In this document: positions 1-8,700 of the stretch, piece after piece
How positions within the stretch are numbered: position 1 is the first letter of the stretch
Layout: the number at the start of each line of letters is the position of its first letter
From: Owenia fusiformis
Lineage: Eukaryota > Annelida > Polychaeta > Sabellida > Oweniidae
Length of the DNA stretch: 20,000 nucleotides
Direction of reading: 5' to 3'
NCBI GenBank assembly: GCA_903813345.2
Contig: CAIIXF020000356.1
Coordinates: forward strand, 1-20,000
Notes under the pieces: model-generated
What the model saw: the letters and a program-made list of their open reading frames with translations, nothing else
Told to the model about the DNA's origin: nothing
Database searches by the model: none
Made by a program: the position numbers and the translations under genes

Positions 1-1781
1 ATGCTGAATAAATATAACAATTTCCCAAACATTTTGATCATTTAAAAGAAAGAAATATTAATAAAATAACACTTTGGATCTTTTCATAATTAGAAAAATT
101 GGTACCTGCCCCGCCCACCCCTACTCCCATGTTGCTATAGCAACCATATTAAGACTTGCTATCAGTATTTGATGCTGGAACTTCAGGATATAATAGATAA
201 CACTTCAATTGTTATATACAGAAAATTTCAGCTGAATGAAGAATATTAAAGAAAGTTAGATCATATAGTGCATTACTTCTGTGACAACCCTCGAACATGC
301 GCTGTGTTTTGAACTTCATTAGGAATCGCCATTTTTAAAAGTGTCCTTTCCTGCCGTGGAAAGCTACGTCTTCTCCATCTCCGCCTACGGGACGCTATGC
401 AAACTGTATACGTCATCCTCACAAAGTTTAATTGATTAATCTTTATAGATACTTTTGTTCCATAGAATTCGGGTATCAGTCTAATCATTTTCGAGTTTTG
501 GGGCTCGAAATGTTAAGGACGGGGGGGGGGGTGCGTGCTCTCCATATGAAACACACAATGGAAGATCATACCACCGTATTCACAAATCACATTTATGTTT
601 TGCGATAATAACGTCCCTTAAGCTTACAAGTATTTATTACAGGTCGTGTAGTCCATTGTTGCGCGATTTATAGCAAAAACATTGACTTTTACACGTTGGT
701 AACGATGTGCCCTTTTATAGATCTCATATCTTAGAAGCGTATCAACAAAAAATCCTACAATACATAACATATTTTACCATACTGTGCACCTATTCATTTT
801 GCAATTCAATCGTAAACTTTTCTTGGAAAATAAATCTTCCAGATTTTGCAGTGTCGATCACGATTTAGCTGATGAATAAGGACTATGAAGTTTTCAACGG
901 TGTTGTCCTATGTGTCCCGAAGACACTCTTTTGTAAAGAAATCTGCCTAACAGGATCTATGTTCTTAATTAAAAGAACCACATTCGGAAAATATTGTATT
1001 CATATTTATTTTATAGCTAAATGCTTCTGCGACCAAGACCTTCTTGGTCGAAAGTCCTTTAAAAATTTTAATGATTTTATCAATGAGTGATTTCTCTAGT
1101 ATTTAAGTTATGTTACACAAGGTTGGTGAATTGTTTTGTGTAGAGCTATATGTTCTTGCAAAGGAATGGCCGATATTTAGAGCAAATCTTAGAGTGCTCT
1201 TTTAATTTGACCCACTTTAAAAGCTATACATCTGAAATTTCTTAAGGTGCTTTCACTTCATGTCTACTTTTAATGCACAAAAAGCGTAAGATGGGTGCCA
1301 TTTTTGTATCCCTGTATTTAAATGATTAATTAAGAATCGCTGTTGTGTGACGTTGTTAGGTAAAACCAATATCCCAATCCAGGACCAGTACACCGAGGGA
1401 CACTTCATTCATACTGAAGTCATTACAATATGTGTTGAAGAAAAAATCAAAGCAATATAAAGTGTCTACGAAACCGCATTTTTAAATAAGTCACGGGGAA
1501 TAACTCGCCGTTTATGGCGGCAATTATGAGATACTGTCTGATTCAAAACTCAAAGTGTGTACCTCTGCTATTCGACAGCTGCAAATTTTTAACTTTGACA
1601 GAACGTTAAGGCTGGTGTTTAGCATCGATTTAGATAAGAAATATGTGCTTTGCTGCCGTAAAAATCTATTGACTTTTGGAATATAAATTAAGCACCTTGT
1701 GTATGCTTGCAAGCCAAGAACATAGACATGGCATTGGTACTAGCTAAGATATATCCTTCATCACATGTAAGATGTATAAAC
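1..1781. other. No supported gene; AT-rich intergenic or intronic sequence
   Basis: I see no ORF with coding character, RNA gene or clear repeat here. Small structures are present. There is a run of 11 G at 521-531. A short hairpin (TCGAG/CTCGA) lies at about 491-508. A 9-bp perfect stem (CGACCAAGA/TCTTGGTCG, 3-nt loop) lies at about 1029-1050. A GC-richer patch at about 285-420 holds a minus-strand ATG in an AAAATGGCG context, but that frame closes after 19 codons. The stretch just right of the G run resembles, in reverse complement, the TTTCATATG-containing ends of the mosaic repeat at 1782 and 10276, so a degraded repeat end may sit there. Confidence 0.5.
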
Positions 1782-1856
1782 TATATACAGGGTATTTCAT
1801 ATGTCTGGACCCCCCTCTAAACTCATACATGTAGCATTGCTACCCTATCATGTTAT

Positions 1857-2112
1857 ATATCATGTTGTCCACTGCATGAATCCCGTCTGTATATATCTGT
1901 GCACAACTGCCACAGACATGTGGACTGAGCTCATCAATGATGACATAAGCTGTCATTTGCAATTCAGAAACTAAATTTGCCTTTAAATTGTCCTCAAAAT
2001 CACCAGAAATGTCGGTCCAAATGACCCGTACCCAGAATATTTGGTAAATTGTATCTTTTGTCAGTGACACCGCTAGATTCTGAAGCTTTGGAATCTTATG
2101 TAAGGAACAAAA
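1857..2112. mobile_element. 256-bp insertion in copy A with imperfect terminal inverted repeats
   Basis: Copy B runs straight from its first to its second homologous block with a single TATAT at the joint. Copy A has this extra 256 bp flanked by TATAT/ATATA. The ends are imperfect inverted repeats over about 27 bp: the left starts TATATCATGTTGT and the reverse complement of the right end starts TATATCATTTTGTTCC. On the minus strand the insert holds an open frame of about 85 codons, closing at about 1840 just beyond its left end. It includes the peptide VIIDELSPHVCG (about 1960-1900). I do not recognise that peptide, and it may be chance. The simplest reading is a small non-autonomous DNA element that inserted at a TA-rich target. 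A deletion in copy B is the alternative. Confidence 0.5.
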
Positions 2113-2324
2113 TGATATATACTCCTCAAAAAAAGTTAAGGACCAGTGGTTTTCCCCATAGGTTTACATGTTAACCCCAATATTTGTTTGAACAACTTTT
2201 TTCTAAGCGTGGAACAAAAGAAATCCCAATAAAGAAAATAAATCTGAAGTCCGCAACATTTCAATGTTATATCTCCATTTCATTGGGTCAAAATTTGATG
2301 TCAAAATTGATGAATTTCATGAAA

Positions 2325-2921
2325 GAATGGGTATCGATACGGCGAACTTTTTGAACACACGTTTCTCTTAAACCAGTCATCAAAAATTTCTGAAAATCTT
2401 ACAAATTGTCAATTTAATGGCCATCTTGCGAATTGTAACAATATAATTTGAAATAAATGTACATACTTTCATCTATATTGTTTTAAAAACACATCAAACA
2501 TTTGTTTTGTTCATAACATAAACACAACATGTTTAGGTCTCTCAATATTGTAGTTGCACAAAAGACATTTTGGTTGATTTAAAAAAAAGTATCTTGTTAA
2601 TAAAATAAAAGTTTTTTCTTAATTTGTATCTATTTTTGGGGGATTTGGTTTTAATTTTTTGAATACTTTTTTTAAAATCAACCAAAAATTCCTTTGTTTA
2701 ACTTTTATATTGAGATATATGAAAACATGTTGTATATGCTATTTTGTTCCAACAAGGTTCGGAAAGACATTTTATTTCATTCTCAAGAATTGGTAGAAAG
2801 GAGCAAAAAACAATTGCACTAAAAAAAATGTTAAGAAAAACAGTTATATAAAGGATTTTTAAATAAAATTAAATTAAATTAAATCGCATTAAATTGTTGT
2901 TCTCCATATCGATACCTATCC
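2325..2921. mobile_element. Foldback-type element I (long imperfect inverted arms)
   Basis: The outer 23 bp are inverted repeats with 19 matches (2325-2347 against 2899-2921), sharing the core GGTATCGATA. Further in, about 2510-2592 and about 2665-2750 form a second, longer imperfect inverted pair that includes the shared block TTTTGGTTGATT. The element can therefore fold on itself through much of its length. It is absent from copy B. AATTTCATG (extending to AATTTCATGAAA) stands on its left at 2313-2324 and again at 3299-3310 beyond the adjacent element II. That fits a 9- to 12-bp target duplication. Long arms with a duplication near 9 bp suggest a Mutator-like (MULE) foldback, but that is inference. 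No transposase is visible. Confidence 0.6.
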
Positions 2922-2926
2922 TTTAA

Positions 2927-3295
2927 CAAAAACGGCAGATCCCATGTTTAAAAAAATGGGGAATGGTTGGGTTGCCATAAGTCATATGAGGAACGATCCA
3001 TCAATCCGACTGCTCGCAAAATTGAAATTGTAAGAGATAATTAAATTTGCTAAATTGTCCACTCGACAACAAATATGATTTAATTGTCCAGGCTTTACAA
3101 AAGTTAATGGTTTCAATTCAATTTTTTTTTTAATTACGTTAACGCTCCGTATCGCTAATTTTAACAACATGAGCGAGATATTTAGCATGTATGAAAGTAT
3201 TTTTAATAAATGTTTTACTGAATAGATATTCCAAAATCTGTGTTGACCCTAAGCCACCATTCCCCATTTGTTTAACATGGGATCTGCGATTTTTG
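2927..3295. mobile_element. Element II, 369-bp MITE flanked by TTAA
   Basis: The ends are inverted repeats of about 45-50 bp. The left begins CAAAAACGGCAGATCCCATG (2927) and the right, reverse-complemented, begins CAAAAATCGCAGATCCCATG (from 3295). TTAA lies immediately outside both ends (2923-2926 and 3296-3299), which is the target duplication typical of piggyBac-type elements. The terminal bases are not the usual piggyBac CCC, so the superfamily is uncertain. It sits exactly against the right edge of element I, between that element and its presumed target duplication, so it inserted later. The interior is AT-rich, with no coding sequence recognised. Confidence 0.65.
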
Positions 3296-3404
3296 TTAAA
3301 TTTCATGAAATTCATAAAAAAGCACGTAAGATATGGCAAGCCAATTTCATAGGGTCATATCTTTAGTTCGAAGAATTAGTTAACCACAAAATCAAATGGT
3401 TCTG

Positions 3405-3548
3405 TTAGATCCATGTCTTATCTTCAATAAATGACATAAGGATGATAATCAAGTTTATTGAATTATCTCTTAAGCTGTCCCTAATCCACCCATCCTCACC
3501 AATTTTCCCTAATTCAGATGCAATTTTCACCAAAAGTGCAGGCCTTTT
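3405..3548 (-). pseudogene. Conserved coding fragment of copy A (47 codons, unknown protein)
   Basis: An open frame on the minus strand ends in TAA at 3407-3405 and includes the peptide GEDGWIRDSLRDNS. The paralogous stretch in copy B (8333-8473, plus strand) keeps the same frame and the same stop position. From the shared LVKIASELGK to the stop, about 11 codons differ, and six of those are silent third-position changes. That pattern suggests the family was coding when the copies separated. There is no start codon, and an in-frame stop lies just upstream, so this is a 3' coding end, a captured exon, or the tail of a transposon protein. I do not recognise the family. It resembles neither the RT nor the Tc1-type transposase elsewhere in the window. 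Confidence 0.5.
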
Positions 3549-3630
3549 TAATAATTTTTAGTGCAAAGTTGTATTGAACTTAAGACATGATTTCAACTGT
3601 AAAGGGGAAAAGTTAATTGTGAACCTACTT

Positions 3631-4471
3631 TTTGATATTTTTTTCGTGATTTTTTTCGTATTTTTTCTGATATTTTAAAGTGCTTCATACTAATATTATA
3701 CAATTACAAAATAGACGGCAGCTAAGTGCCATAAATAATTTGTTTGTTACAACACTCAGATAGTGACTTACTCAGCGTTATGGATTATAATCCTGTATTT
3801 AACCTTGTATTGTTTGTGTATAAAACAGTTGTGTCATTCACGTATAGCTATTTATATACTAAATAGTTCTTTGTAATTACATGTGCCTGGTTTTGGCTAT
3901 TCAACCTAGATTCTTTGTTAGGGCAGGCTGAAATGAATAAGTGTGAAAATAAAATGAATTACAGGGTGAGGCAAAAATGTCATCCAAAGAAATGTTATTA
4001 ACTCATTCATCCAGTATGAGTTGAAATAATATTTAGTAAATTTTACCATGTAAAATCTTTTTGCATTTTACCATGTTTCATGGGTCCATTCCTCAAGGTC
4101 ACAATTCTATGGCCTTTCAACAAATTTCAGCCTCGTCCCTTCAGGCAGACCTGCACTGGTTGTTTGAGGTTGTAAGTTCACCGTCACAGAAATTGTTCTC
4201 TTACTTGTTGTAGGGGTTGACATAGCCCGTAGTCATAAGATGAGGCTGGCATTTTGGACCATGTTTCGTTTTATAGCCATAAAATCCCGACTATTGGGGC
4301 AGGGCCAATTAAACTTAGTAAAATGAAAGAATATTAAACAAGGTTGTATTATGCGAAATAACATGTTAACAGATGCGGAATTAGTTTGGGCTACATTTTT
4401 GGCTCACTCTGTATTAGACTGCACTTTGATAGTATTTATGACGTCATATGTTGGGTAAAAGGCAATGATTT
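3631..4471. other. No gene or repeat recognised
   Basis: This is AT-rich sequence with T-rich runs near 3635-3670. I found no splice-bounded open frame, RNA gene or inverted repeat that I could support. Confidence 0.4.
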
Positions 4472-4562
4472 AACCTACTTTTGATGGCAAATTCATTTCA
4501 ATATGAATGAAATAGTGGCAGGTACTATTTATATTTAATGAGCCATAAAATAGTAGGTTGAT
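4472..4562. repeat. Imperfect inverted repeat
   Basis: The left arm at about 4472-4498 (AACCTACTTTTGATGGC...) pairs imperfectly with the right arm at about 4528-4562 (...GCCATAAAATAGTAGGTT). The arms are about 28 bp and the loop is short and AT-rich. It is probably a decayed small palindromic repeat. No coding content was seen. Confidence 0.4.
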
Positions 4563-4751
4563 CTGGCAGTTGTTAGTTGAATTCGCTATTACTACTTGTA
4601 ATGGGGTTTCAAAGCCCGTGCTCACCTATGTAGTTTCTTCATCCTAGGTCAAATCGACTCAAGAATTGTGTTCTATTAGATGCAGCATTTATTGATTTCT
4701 GGAATCACAGCACCCCTAAGCGTAATCATAATTCCGTCGATTGACCTACAG

Positions 4752-4822
4752 CATAGGCCTAGGGAAAAGTAGTAGGAAGGAAGGCATAAGTTTACTCTTT
4801 ACTACTTTCACATAGGCCTATG
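4752..4822. repeat. Hairpin repeat with 23-bp arms around AGGCCT
   Basis: Positions 4752-4774 pair with 4800-4822 at 20 of 23 positions, with no gaps and a 25-nt loop. Both arms carry CATAGGCCTA, itself nearly palindromic. It is likely a remnant of a small foldback repeat. Confidence 0.5.
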
Positions 4823-5054
4823 GCCTAAAGATAAGTTTGGGATCCCTTATTAAAACAAAAACCTCTATTTCTAATTACAGCCCCTAAAAGCAACAACCCC
4901 GAACCAAGTGGCAGTCATTGAACCCAAAGGCATTTTTATGTGCCAACCTATAATGAGACCCCCTTTAGTGAATAACAACCAGGTAGTCATCTAAGGTATA
5001 ACAACATGTTCAGTTTGTAATTTTATAGAAGGTCACTGAATCCTCTAATCGTTC

Positions 5055-5172
5055 ATTTAGTTACGGATAAACTATGAGTACTGGGTTTTATGAGAAATAA
5101 TAGCAGAGGGGCTTGGCCTGAGGCTATTAGTTCTCATATGACCCATTTCGAATAGTTTATCTAACTTAAACT
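5055..5172. mobile_element. Small palindromic MITE-like element
   Basis: The arms 5066-5104 and 5123-5161 are each exactly 39 bp and form a mostly perfect stem around an 18-bp spacer. Shared blocks are GATAAACTAT, TATGAGAA and TAATAGC. With a 2-nt bulge the pairing extends outward (TTTAGTTA against TAACTTAAA) to about 5055 and 5170. The size and near-complete self-complementarity fit a snapback MITE. Confidence 0.6.
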
Positions 5173-5281
5173 CCACACTGATTCTTATGAAGGATAATTG
5201 ACCCATGATCCAAGTTTAGAAAAATTATTTTGTATTAACTATGTGGTAAATGTGTAGAGAAGTGGGTTGGTTTGATTAGTT

Positions 5282-5432
5282 CAGCTTCAATGCACTGCAT
5301 GTATCAGGCAAGGTACATTGAAAATTGTATTTATTTTGTGTTTACAATTCAACTATTGAATGATTGAAATTGGCTTAATAAGAACAGCTTCCGTGCACTG
5401 CGTGTGACAGTCAAGGTGTAAATATTGAGCCA
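5282..5432 (+). repeat. Degenerate direct repeat, 103-bp period
   Basis: CAGCTTC..TGCACTGC.TGT begins at 5282 and again at 5385. The similarity continues for about 45 bp into the ..AAGGT.. and ATTGA blocks. Two units are visible, and they are too divergent for a recent tandem duplication. Confidence 0.4.
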
Positions 5433-5559
5433 AACACTGTCAATCATATTTTGTGCCACACTGGTTTTAGATAGCTGCAGTGTACATTCTTCAAAAACAA
5501 TACAACAAGAATGCACTCCTCTTTCTTACTACTGTACATGCATATTCTTTAAGGTGAAA

Positions 5560-5798
5560 ACGGTCTTAAATTGACCAATTTTTCAAAAATTCTAATCTGA
5601 CTTTAGATTTTCCAATTGACCTTCAATGACTTTCTCAAAGTGAAGAGGGTCTAAAAGGTATTTTTCAACTTGCTTTGAATTGACCGAATTTTCAAAATCA
5701 CCTACAAGTTCTCAGAAGTCAAATCTGACTTTTGAATTGACATTTGACCTCTCAAGTTCAAAAAGTTCAAAAAGGCATTTTTCAACTTGCTTCATATA
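5560..5798 (+). repeat. Degenerate tandem repeat, about 117-bp period
   Basis: AAAAGGYATTTTTCAACTTG occurs at about 5655 and again at about 5772. Each is preceded by AATCTGACTTT and ATTGACC-like blocks in the same order. Two units can be recognised. The TGACC/TCAAA-rich short motif recurs inside each unit, so the array may have grown from a shorter motif. Confidence 0.45.
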
Positions 5799-6905
5799 AT
5801 CATTTTCTTTTCAAGATTTGACTTGAACTACAAGGTGATGACATTTTGTAATGTCAATGCCTTGTTCTACATGTTGCTATTTCATGATTTCTTTACGAAG
5901 TATTGGCTTCGTACCTCATACCCATGCACGTGGGTGGTGATGCAGTTTTTGAAGGGTTCAATTTTTAAAGTTTTAAAAGGTTATTCAATTTTAATGCTAT
6001 CTGAGGTATAAATACATTCATAGTATCAATAGATGTGAACTTCGTCTAGTCAAAGATAGATAGATACAGAGTCATAAAATAAAGCCAGAATTGTTAATTT
6101 TTTGTTTTTCATTGATTGTCAAAATAGCGCCATTCAAAGGACTTTTCAATAGAGAAAAATCCATTCTAAATAAGTTTTAAATATGTCAGGGTATCATTTT
6201 ATTTAATCACAGCATGATTAAAGATAATTGTAGTCTCAGGAATCGTAAATTCACCCCAACACACAACAGTGTAATTTGTGCAGTTGTGTTTAACAGTGGA
6301 TGATGATTCCATATTAAATGGGGGAGCAATCTAAATATTGCAATACAGGTGACACCTTTTAGACGACTTCCTGAAATTTCCCAGCAAATAATTTAGTGTA
6401 GATTGGTTCTATAGTGAACGAGCATTTCAATTAGGCAATTTGTATCGAGGATAAAATAGCAAAGGTAAACAATTTTGCAATTCTGGCCTTATTTATGACT
6501 AGAAAAATGTTAGATCTATAAGACATACACGTAGGTCTACAAGTGCATTACAATGCACCTACAATTCATATGATCAGAATAATCTGAAACGTTAGAATTG
6601 AACTCTTCAAAGAATGTATCATGCCCCAAGTACGCTGGTACGTTGGTACGAGGTATACGGTTTTTCATACAAAGCCCGAAGTATTGACTGAGAATATAGA
6701 GTGATCGAGTGACAATATCATTATTACACAAGGCCATAATTACACAAGGCCATATACATATTGTCAAAGGGTAAAACCCAACGCATTAAACTGTTTATTC
6801 CATAAAAATTCCAATCAGCAAAAACAATCCAATAAAATTTGAAATGAACAACAAATGTTTGGCCAAACCATTGGACAAAATTATTATTTGCATGTACTCT
6901 GTATA
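5799..6905. other. No supported gene or repeat
   Basis: A minus-strand open stretch at about 6694-6575 follows a pyrimidine-rich acceptor-like site (CTCTATATTCTCAG). It lacks a good donor, and its only long frame does not fit the phase left by the exon at 10708-10537. I therefore do not call it an exon. Nothing else is recognised. Confidence 0.4.
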
Positions 6906-7548
6906 CAGGGTGTCAAATTGCGTTGAGCCCCCCTTCCACAGCATAAACTTAGAAAGGTACCTACACATTATGTATGTCATTGGAAAGAGCATTCAATTCT
7001 GGATAAAATAAATCCTAGATGACCTAGGTCAGATATTGCTATATAGTGTCACATGCATTTGAAATGTACTAGTGTAGTGCTCTATTTCATTGATTTTTGA
7101 GAATCTGGCATAGACTTTTTTGGTATTGATGAATACCCGAGCAACAGCCCTGACCTGAATGCTGCAAGGCATATGGGGTCCATATTAATGGATAAAACAG
7201 AGCAACTTATGGACACTGAAGCTGCAGAGAACAAAACAAATATTCCAAAGATGCCCTGCTCAAGAACCTCCGAAAAGTATTAAAATCTCTTGAGAAAGAC
7301 ACAGCCCTTTTCCATTCCCTTTTAGCTTCATATTCGGCTAGATTGGTAGCGGTTAAGGCTGCCCAAGGGGGTCATACTCACTTTTAAAAGTAAGTTAAAA
7401 ATATCTTTTATTTTCCATCATGCATCATGCATCTTTTCACATGTTAACAACAATTAAATGCTCCTTCCAATGGTATATGGTATGTGTGTGTATCTTTTCA
7501 AGTTTTTGCCGTGGAGGGGGGGGGGGCACAACACCATTTGACACCCTG
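6906..7548 (+). mobile_element. Internally deleted Tc1/IS630-like DNA transposon
   Basis: The ends are inverted repeats of about 34 bp. The left reads CAGGGTGTCAAATTGCG... and the right, reverse-complemented, reads CAGGGTGTCAAATGGTG.... A pyrimidine-rich C run and TCCAC follow in both, and the right end carries 11 G on the plus strand (7516-7526). TA precedes the left end. The base pair after the right end is AA, so the expected TA duplication has probably mutated on that side. The total length is about 643 bp, well short of the 1.2-1.8 kb usual for Tc1/mariner-type elements. Only the C-terminal part of the transposase remains (7116-7387), in the plus orientation. Confidence 0.75.
7116..7387 (+). 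pseudogene. Broken Tc1/IS630-like transposase, C-terminal fragment
   Basis: The first frame reads DEYPSNSPDLNAARHMGSI from about 7128. It corresponds to the YP/WPxNSPDLNP...E segment just before the last catalytic acidic residue of IS630/Tc1/mariner DDE transposases, where the usual PIE or PAE has become AAR. About 7240 the frame shifts. The second frame (KNLRKVLKSLEKD...) continues to GGHTHF and stops at TAA 7385-7387. Both frames are plausibly transposase, but the earlier catalytic region is gone and the frameshift makes it a fossil. It lies between the TIRs of the 6906-7548 element, where it belongs. Confidence 0.7.
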
Positions 7549-8224
7549 AACAGTGGTATCTGTATCAATACCTACTACATATAACACTATTCGAAAGATC
7601 ATTTACAGCAAACTCCTTTACATAAGGCACTTTCGAAACCCCCACTATGGTTGATGATAAAGAAAGATACACATGGCAAGAGGTAATTCAAATAAGATGG
7701 TATTGAATCGTGTTTGTTGAAACATCGCAAATGTGTAATATTTCAAATATTCATTTACACTATACAATTCAAATACATAAACAAGTATTTCCTCTTATGT
7801 GTTTTACTAGGTGTTAAACATATTTATGTTTTACAGTACATACTTTACACGACCCAGTCATGTTGACATATCCATGCTCATTTCTATAATACGCAATTAT
7901 GCAGCAATGAATACACAGAGTATCTAGCACTCACCCATGTAGAATATATCATGTCATCTATGGAACATATATAACTCTATCTATAAACATCATTGCATAG
8001 AATAGGGTACATCTAAATGTCGCTCTAAGTGACATCTTTTCATACACTTCACACTAAAGTCATGGCCTATGAGGTAAACATGACAAATGGATTATCAGAT
8101 AATGCTTAACTCATTTAGATCATTTTTTTCTTTTTGGAAATCAATCATGTGACATAGTTTAATGTTTTCGTGCATTAATCTCATTAAAAAATCGCTACTT
8201 TTAGGTAAAAAATTCGGCCTAAAA
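7549..8224. other. No supported gene or repeat
   Basis: This is AT-rich sequence between the Tc1-like element and copy B. No open frame with coding character, hairpin or tandem repeat was found here. Confidence 0.4.
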
Positions 8225-8332
8225 AAGTTATTGTTTTTGGATTATCCTAATCCCAAAGTAATCAAGTTTTCCTTTTTAGAGGTAGATCATTCCTTACAAT
8301 AAATTGTAATTTTGCCATAAAAGCTGAAATAA

Positions 8333-8473
8333 AATGCTGCATTTTTGGTGAAAATTGCGTCCGAATTAGGGAAAATTGGTGAAGATGGTTGGATTAGGAA
8401 CAGCTTAAGAGATAATCCATTCAACTTGATTATCATCCTACTGTCATTTATTGAAGACAAGAGATGGATCTAA
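8333..8473 (+). pseudogene. Conserved coding fragment of copy B (46 codons, unknown protein)
   Basis: This is the paralogue of 3548-3405. It includes GEDGWIRNSLRDNP and ends in TAA at 8471-8473. An in-frame TAA lies just before it at 8330-8332, and there is no start codon. The stop falls only 28 bp before the left target duplication of the LINE (8502-8513). The sense strand is opposite to the LINE and to the DCX-like gene. Its function is unknown. It may be the 3' end of the protein encoded by an autonomous member of this repeat family. Confidence 0.5.
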
Positions 8474-8513
8474 CAGAACCATTTGTTTTTGTGGTTAAAG
8501 TATTCTTAGAATT

Positions 8514-8700
8514 TTTTTTTTTTAATTTATTTATTTCATTGATATAGTTTAAAATACAATTACAAAAAGCATCCCTAAATCGCCAGAGGGCATTATATAG
8601 GAATGGTGAGAGGCTGGGGGTGGCAGGCAGACAGGGTCCCGGACCGGAGCAGGTGTGACAGGACAACAGGATATCAGAAAGAGAGACATGAGGGAGGGAA
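8514..8700 (-). other. LINE 3' UTR and poly(A) tail
   Basis: This non-coding stretch between the ORF2 stop and the target duplication is rich in CT and GC in its first half (GGTCCGGGACC is palindromic). It then becomes AT-rich, with AAATAAATAAATT just before the A run. The AATAAA-like hexamers are probable polyadenylation signals. Confidence 0.75.

Larger units (their letters stand above)
1782..3630 (+). repeat. Mosaic dispersed repeat, copy A
   Basis: This region matches the reverse complement of 8225-10276 (copy B) in three blocks. Positions 1782-1856 match 10276-10201. Positions 2113-2305 match about 10204-9993 and begin with ACTCCTCAAAAAAAGTTAAG. Positions 3322-3625 match 9989-9931 joined to 8513-8235. 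Identity by eye is highest, roughly 80-90%, in the second block and in the first 180 bp of the third, and fades beyond 3545. The gaps between blocks are insertions specific to this copy (1857-2112 and 2325-3298). The second-block start resembles Tc1/mariner-type termini (flanking TA, an A-rich TIR), but no matching opposite end was found, so the true boundaries are unknown. Confidence 0.8.

Noticed and set aside
290-420. Possible minus-strand gene start (AAAATGGCG context)
   Set aside because: The frame ends after 19 codons with only a poor donor nearby, so there is no support for a gene.
3769-3790. GTAAGT donor-like site on the minus strand
   Set aside because: The sequence before it has stops in all frames and no acceptor-bounded coding stretch.
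6575-6694. Exon-like stretch after a good acceptor (minus strand)
   Set aside because: The frame matching the phase left by the 10708-10537 exon hits a stop within eight codons. The only long frame needs another phase, and the donor is weak.
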